Shown: in pieces, positions 60,915-61,761 of the stretch
How positions within the stretch are numbered: the stretch's first letter is position 1
Layout: each line of letters begins with the position of its first letter
Origin: an uncultured Myxococcales bacterium
Lineage (GTDB): Bacteria > Myxococcota_A > UBA9042 > DTJE01
NCBI GenBank assembly: GCA_903936705.1
Contig: CAIZWN010000022.1
Location: forward strand, 1-61,761
DNA: 61,761 nt
Reading direction: 5' to 3'
Made by a program: the position numbers and the translations under genes
The notes under the pieces: generated by a model
Told to the model about the DNA's origin: nothing
The model's database searches: none
The model's input: only the letters and a program-made list of their open reading frames with translations

Positions 60915-61403
60915 CAAATCAACCCCTCGCAGAAGAACCGCGTCAACACTAATTCCCCAGGACGATACGTGGCGCCAAACCCACCCGGCAGACTCGTATC
61001 CCCAATACTTGCACTGCCGCCAAGTATCAAAGCCATGCCGCCGCTAGTCAACGGCGTCGGCCATCCCATAATCCACCGCCTGGGTCAGCGGGACCCAGTT
61101 CGGGAGTATTCAGAGACGAGTTTTAGCCACCTATGCGGCTCGAGGCCACCGTCGCGGGTTGATCGTCGCCGCTTTATCGCCCGAATCGGTAATCGATAGC
61201 TGCTTTCGGTACCTCAAGGAATCGTTGAGAAGAGCAAGTTGGGACACGCGCGTATCTTGGGGAAGGGGTACGTGGCGGTGGGACAGGGTGTCGTGGAGCC
61301 TTTCTTAGGTGCTGAAGAAAGGGTAGCACCTCGGCGTTTCCTTCATCTTTAGGTTTATGACGCGTCTTACCAATAATCGTTTCATCAACGAGGTGAACGG
61401 ATC
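60915..61403. other. Non-coding stretch before the transposase fragment
   Basis: No gene with a ribosome site is seen over 489 bases. Near the caspase gene are two inverted pairs: GATACG/CGTATC at 60963-60968 and 60995-61000, and ATACTTG/CAAGTAT at 61005-61011 and 61021-61027. On the minus strand, TTGATA (61029-61024) precedes a poor -10 (TATTGG) by 17 bases, so regulation of the caspase gene may lie here. From about 61210 the sequence belongs to the IS-end-like repeat. Confidence 0.5.
61210..61269 (+). repeat. IS-end-like repeat, right-hand copy
   Basis: TACCTCAAGGAATC opens the block, followed by TTGAGAAG, GGGACACG and AAGGGGT in the same order as on the minus strand at 175-117. It lies about 140-200 bases before the transposase start and points into it. 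It is probably near the 5' end of an insertion sequence. The outer end of the element is not defined. Confidence 0.5.
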
Positions 61404-61747
61404 GTGCCGCAGGACATGCATTTTCATGTGCGAAATTTAGGGTGGCCCAAGCTGGCTGACGGCTCTGGCGGGTCTGCCTTTGTACCTGGACCTGATCGCG
61501 GTTTACGGCTGTCCTTCTGGCGACACATGCAGGCGCGGACTGGCGCCCAGGAGTGGACGGACGCGCAGATTCTGACGGCGCTGATGGTCCTGCACCTGGC
61601 CGGGGGCGACTGCGTGGACGGCCTTCGGACGCTGGAAGCGGACGAGGGTTTCTGTCTGCTGCTTCCTCCTGTCCCGCTGCCGCGCACCAATAAACGTCCG
61701 CGGGGTCCGGGTCGAGGGGGGGGCGGGGCCCTTTGGAGGACCAGCGG
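61404..61747 (+). CDS. Transposase N-terminal part, truncated by the window edge
   Basis: A frame with no stop running to the edge (GTG 61404, GAGGTG nine bases upstream; ATG 61416 in the same frame). The N-terminus is followed by WPKLADGSGGSAFVPGPDRG, EWTDAQILTALMVLHLAGGDCVDGLRTLEADEGFCLLLPPVP and further basic residues. LHLAGGDCVDGLRTLEADEGF is typical of the N-terminal part of DDE transposases of the IS1380/IS4-like kind. The DDE catalytic core would lie beyond the edge. The last residues before the edge (GRGGGGALWR) do not look like this family, so the sequence may already be faulty there. Confidence 0.6.
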
Positions 61748-61761
61748 AGATCGGAAGAGCA
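61748..61761 (+). other. Illumina adapter sequence at the contig end
   Basis: AGATCGGAAGAGCA equals the first 14 bases of the standard Illumina TruSeq adapter. It is an untrimmed read-through artefact rather than genomic DNA and confirms that the window ends at a contig edge. The transposase frame should be cut at 61747 or earlier. Confidence 0.9.

Noticed and set aside
1-61761. CRISPR arrays, tRNA and rRNA genes.
   Set aside because: Read by eye, no regularly spaced direct repeats of CRISPR size and no tRNA T-loop signature in a non-coding position were found. A covariance-model search would be decisive.

Overview
The window is 61.8 kb of GC-rich bacterial DNA carrying about 50 protein genes. 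It shows no rRNA, tRNA or CRISPR array that I could recognise. Gram-negative features include MlaF/MlaD lipid transport genes, several lipoprotein signals, O-antigen-type polymerases and a sigma-54 activator. The Asp/Thr-rich linker followed by a small Cys-rich module in the lipoprotein at 31204-32535, and the secreted caspase/FGE protein, resemble Myxococcota and other former deltaproteobacteria. That placement is an inference. The right edge ends in 14 bases identical to the start of an Illumina adapter, so this is a short-read assembly contig. Both edges also carry related sequence in inverted orientation, probably insertion-sequence copies at which the assembly stopped.

Layout. 332-6545 (+): CapA-like protein, a tandem GT4 glycosyltransferase, a CapK-like adenylating enzyme and another GT4. 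6592-11219 (-): a nucleotide-sugar operon (RMD-like reductase, LegB-like dehydratase, WbpI-like epimerase, an 84-residue unknown protein) that ends in a RuBisCO-like protein. 11475-13081 (+): HAD phosphatase and RNase PH. 13214-19862 (+): an AmmeMemoRadiSam cluster with a radical SAM enzyme, a Tat-signal mini-protein, a lipoprotein-like Memo-AMMECR1 fusion, a 1211-residue membrane protein with FMN-binding and polyferredoxin-type domains, and a 70-residue membrane protein. 20018-40457: the main polysaccharide region, with nucleotidyltransferase, GT2, three DegT-type aminotransferases, two O-antigen ligase/polymerase-like proteins, WbpA/B/D/E homologues, an initiating sugar transferase fused to a 4,6-dehydratase, TatA and a TPR protein. 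40567-49390: an exported M3 peptidase and a PIG-L deacetylase on a palindromic divergent promoter, two unknown proteins, and a divergent two-component pair. 49417-57789: MlaD/MlaF, rpsI-rplM, a homocysteine methyltransferase-MTHFR fusion, pdxA with a 27-bp tandem repeat, and etfBA. 57870-60914: a small secreted protein and a secreted caspase-FGE protein separated by a long hairpin. 61404-end: the start of a transposase.

How the genes fit together. WbpA, WbpB, WbpE, WbpD and WbpI homologues are all present although dispersed, which would be enough to turn UDP-GlcNAc into UDP-ManNAc3NAcA. The sugar transferase-dehydratase fusion sits directly beside an aminotransferase of the PglE/ArnB type, which suggests that a 4-amino-4,6-dideoxy sugar is made and loaded onto the lipid carrier. 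No Wzx flippase, Wzz or ABC exporter is visible. The two least ordinary systems are the RuBisCO-like protein inside a nucleotide-sugar operon and the apparently extracytoplasmic AmmeMemoRadiSam/flavin electron-transfer cluster.
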